From an uncultured Pseudomonadota bacterium (GTDB lineage Bacteria > Pseudomonadota > Alphaproteobacteria > Rs-D84), in NCBI GenBank assembly GCA_902762295.1, contig CACWNX010000001.1, forward strand, positions 400,702-464,701: 64,000 bases of DNA. Direction: 5' to 3'. This document shows, piece by piece, positions 63,373 through 64,000 of this stretch. The notes under the pieces were generated by a model. It worked only from the letters and a program-made list of their open reading frames with translations, had not been told where the DNA came from and ran no database searches. A program made the position numbers and the translations under genes. Position 1 is the stretch's first letter. Every line of letters begins with the position of its first letter.

Positions 63373-64000
63373 TTATGCAAATTTTAACAGCATCAGTGCC
63401 AACCCAGAAAACAAAACAGACATTACAAAAAATCTGTCTACGATTTTTGTTTCGGGCCAACCTAATTCTTCAAAGTGATGATGCAACGGTGCGCGCAAGA
63501 ATATGCGACGACCGGTACCGGTTATTTTACGTGTGATTTTGAAAAACATTGTTTGAATAAATGATGACAGTAATATTAAAACCATCATCGCAGCAGCGAT
63601 ACCCATAATAACTTCGGATTTCAACAACATTGCAACCGTTCCCATAAATCCCCCCAGCGCCAACGAACCGGTATCGCCCATAAATATGGATGCAGGTTTG
63701 GCATTAAACCATAAAAACCCAAGAACCGCCCCAAATGCCGCACCAAGAACAGGATACAATCCACTGGTTGCCGGCATAAACAAAACCGTATCCATAAATC
63801 CAATTCGTGTCGCACCATAAAGCGCGACAACCAAAACAATCAGAACCGGCATATATAACTTTGCCAGCATTCCATCCAAACCATCGGTTATATTTGTTGC
63901 ATTTGCGCCACCACAAATAACAAAATATGCGAACACATAGTAAAACAGACCAAGTGAGAATATTATTCCAAACGGCAAAGCCAAGGAATATTCTGGAATA
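63373..64000 (-). CDS. mraY: phospho-N-acetylmuramoyl-pentapeptide transferase MraY (partial, 5' end outside)
   Basis: About 209 C-terminal residues of MraY, the integral-membrane enzyme that forms lipid I from UDP-MurNAc-pentapeptide and undecaprenyl phosphate. The signatures NATNITDGLDGM, FMGDTGSLALGG and PLHHHFEELGWPE are present, as is a final membrane helix. The frame is open to the window edge on the minus strand, so the start lies beyond 64000. It precedes ftsW in the dcw cluster with a gap of 16 bases, too small for murD. Confidence 0.96.
   Translation of the reverse strand, partial: IPEYSLALPFGIIFSLGLFYYVFAYFVICGGANATNITDGLDGMLAKLYMPVLIVLVVALYGATRIGFMDTVLFMPATSGLYPVLGAAFGAVLGFLWFNAKPASIFMGDTGSLALGGFMGTVAMLLKSEVIMGIAAAMMVLILLSSFIQTMFFKITRKITGTGRRIFLRAPLHHHFEELGWPETKIVDRFFVMSVLFSGLALMLLKFA

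Overview
The window looks like chromosome of an AT-rich, small-genome alphaproteobacterium. The 16S/23S/5S operon reads as alphaproteobacterial. The core genes (yidC-lspA, rsmA-recR, a SPOR-type D,D-carboxypeptidase, rplU-rpmA, comF, valS, ppdK, murG-ftsW-mraY) are those of a Gram-negative cell with a complete envelope. Codon use, the many exported Cys-rich proteins and the compact layout suggest an uncultured gut or host-associated lineage. That placement is inference; I cannot search a database.

Layout. 1-5.6 kb: end of an unidentified gene, a zinc-ribbon membrane protein, an exported protein, an RluA-family pseudouridine synthase and a 1111-aa Cys-rich exported protein. 5.6-11.3 kb: rRNA operon (16S, tRNA-Ile, 23S, 5S) with RNase III-type processing stalks visible around 16S and 23S. 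11.3-20.3 kb: small unknown genes, a HopA1/OspF-like effector candidate, a zeta-like kinase, and a VirB8-VirB9-VirB10 cluster in which VirB9 carries a SPOR domain and VirB10 an Ig-like insert and a Cys-rich tail. 20.3-27.5 kb: housekeeping genes, mostly on the minus strand, ending at tRNA-Glu.

27.5-41.3 kb is accessory. A large serine recombinase overlaps tRNA-Glu. Beyond it lie an autotransporter with 11 Cys repeats, a DUF3768 gene, a candidate HUH replication endonuclease, an orphan C5 cytosine methyltransferase, a long hairpin, a second (small) serine recombinase and a small HTH regulator. 41.5-43.9 kb: tRNA-Gly and tRNA-Tyr followed by two further copies of the tRNA-Tyr 3' end, which I read as tandem integration scars. 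The second scar holds phage-derived muramidase genes. 43.9-64 kb: core genes mixed with two more large Cys-rich exported proteins, a GLG1-repeat protein, a PagL-like protein, an OmpA-like protein, an acyl-ACP thioesterase, a tail-fibre-like exported protein, PPDK, a paralogue of the HTH regulator, and part of the dcw cluster in which murD is missing between mraY and ftsW.

The most unusual signal is a family of three large exported proteins (1111, 828 and 667 aa) that share a repeated C-x6-C motif, 16 copies in all. They may be disulfide-bonded helical-hairpin envelope proteins. They share the window with VirB core components, an effector-like protein and several other exported Cys-containing proteins. 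Any functional link among these is a hypothesis.
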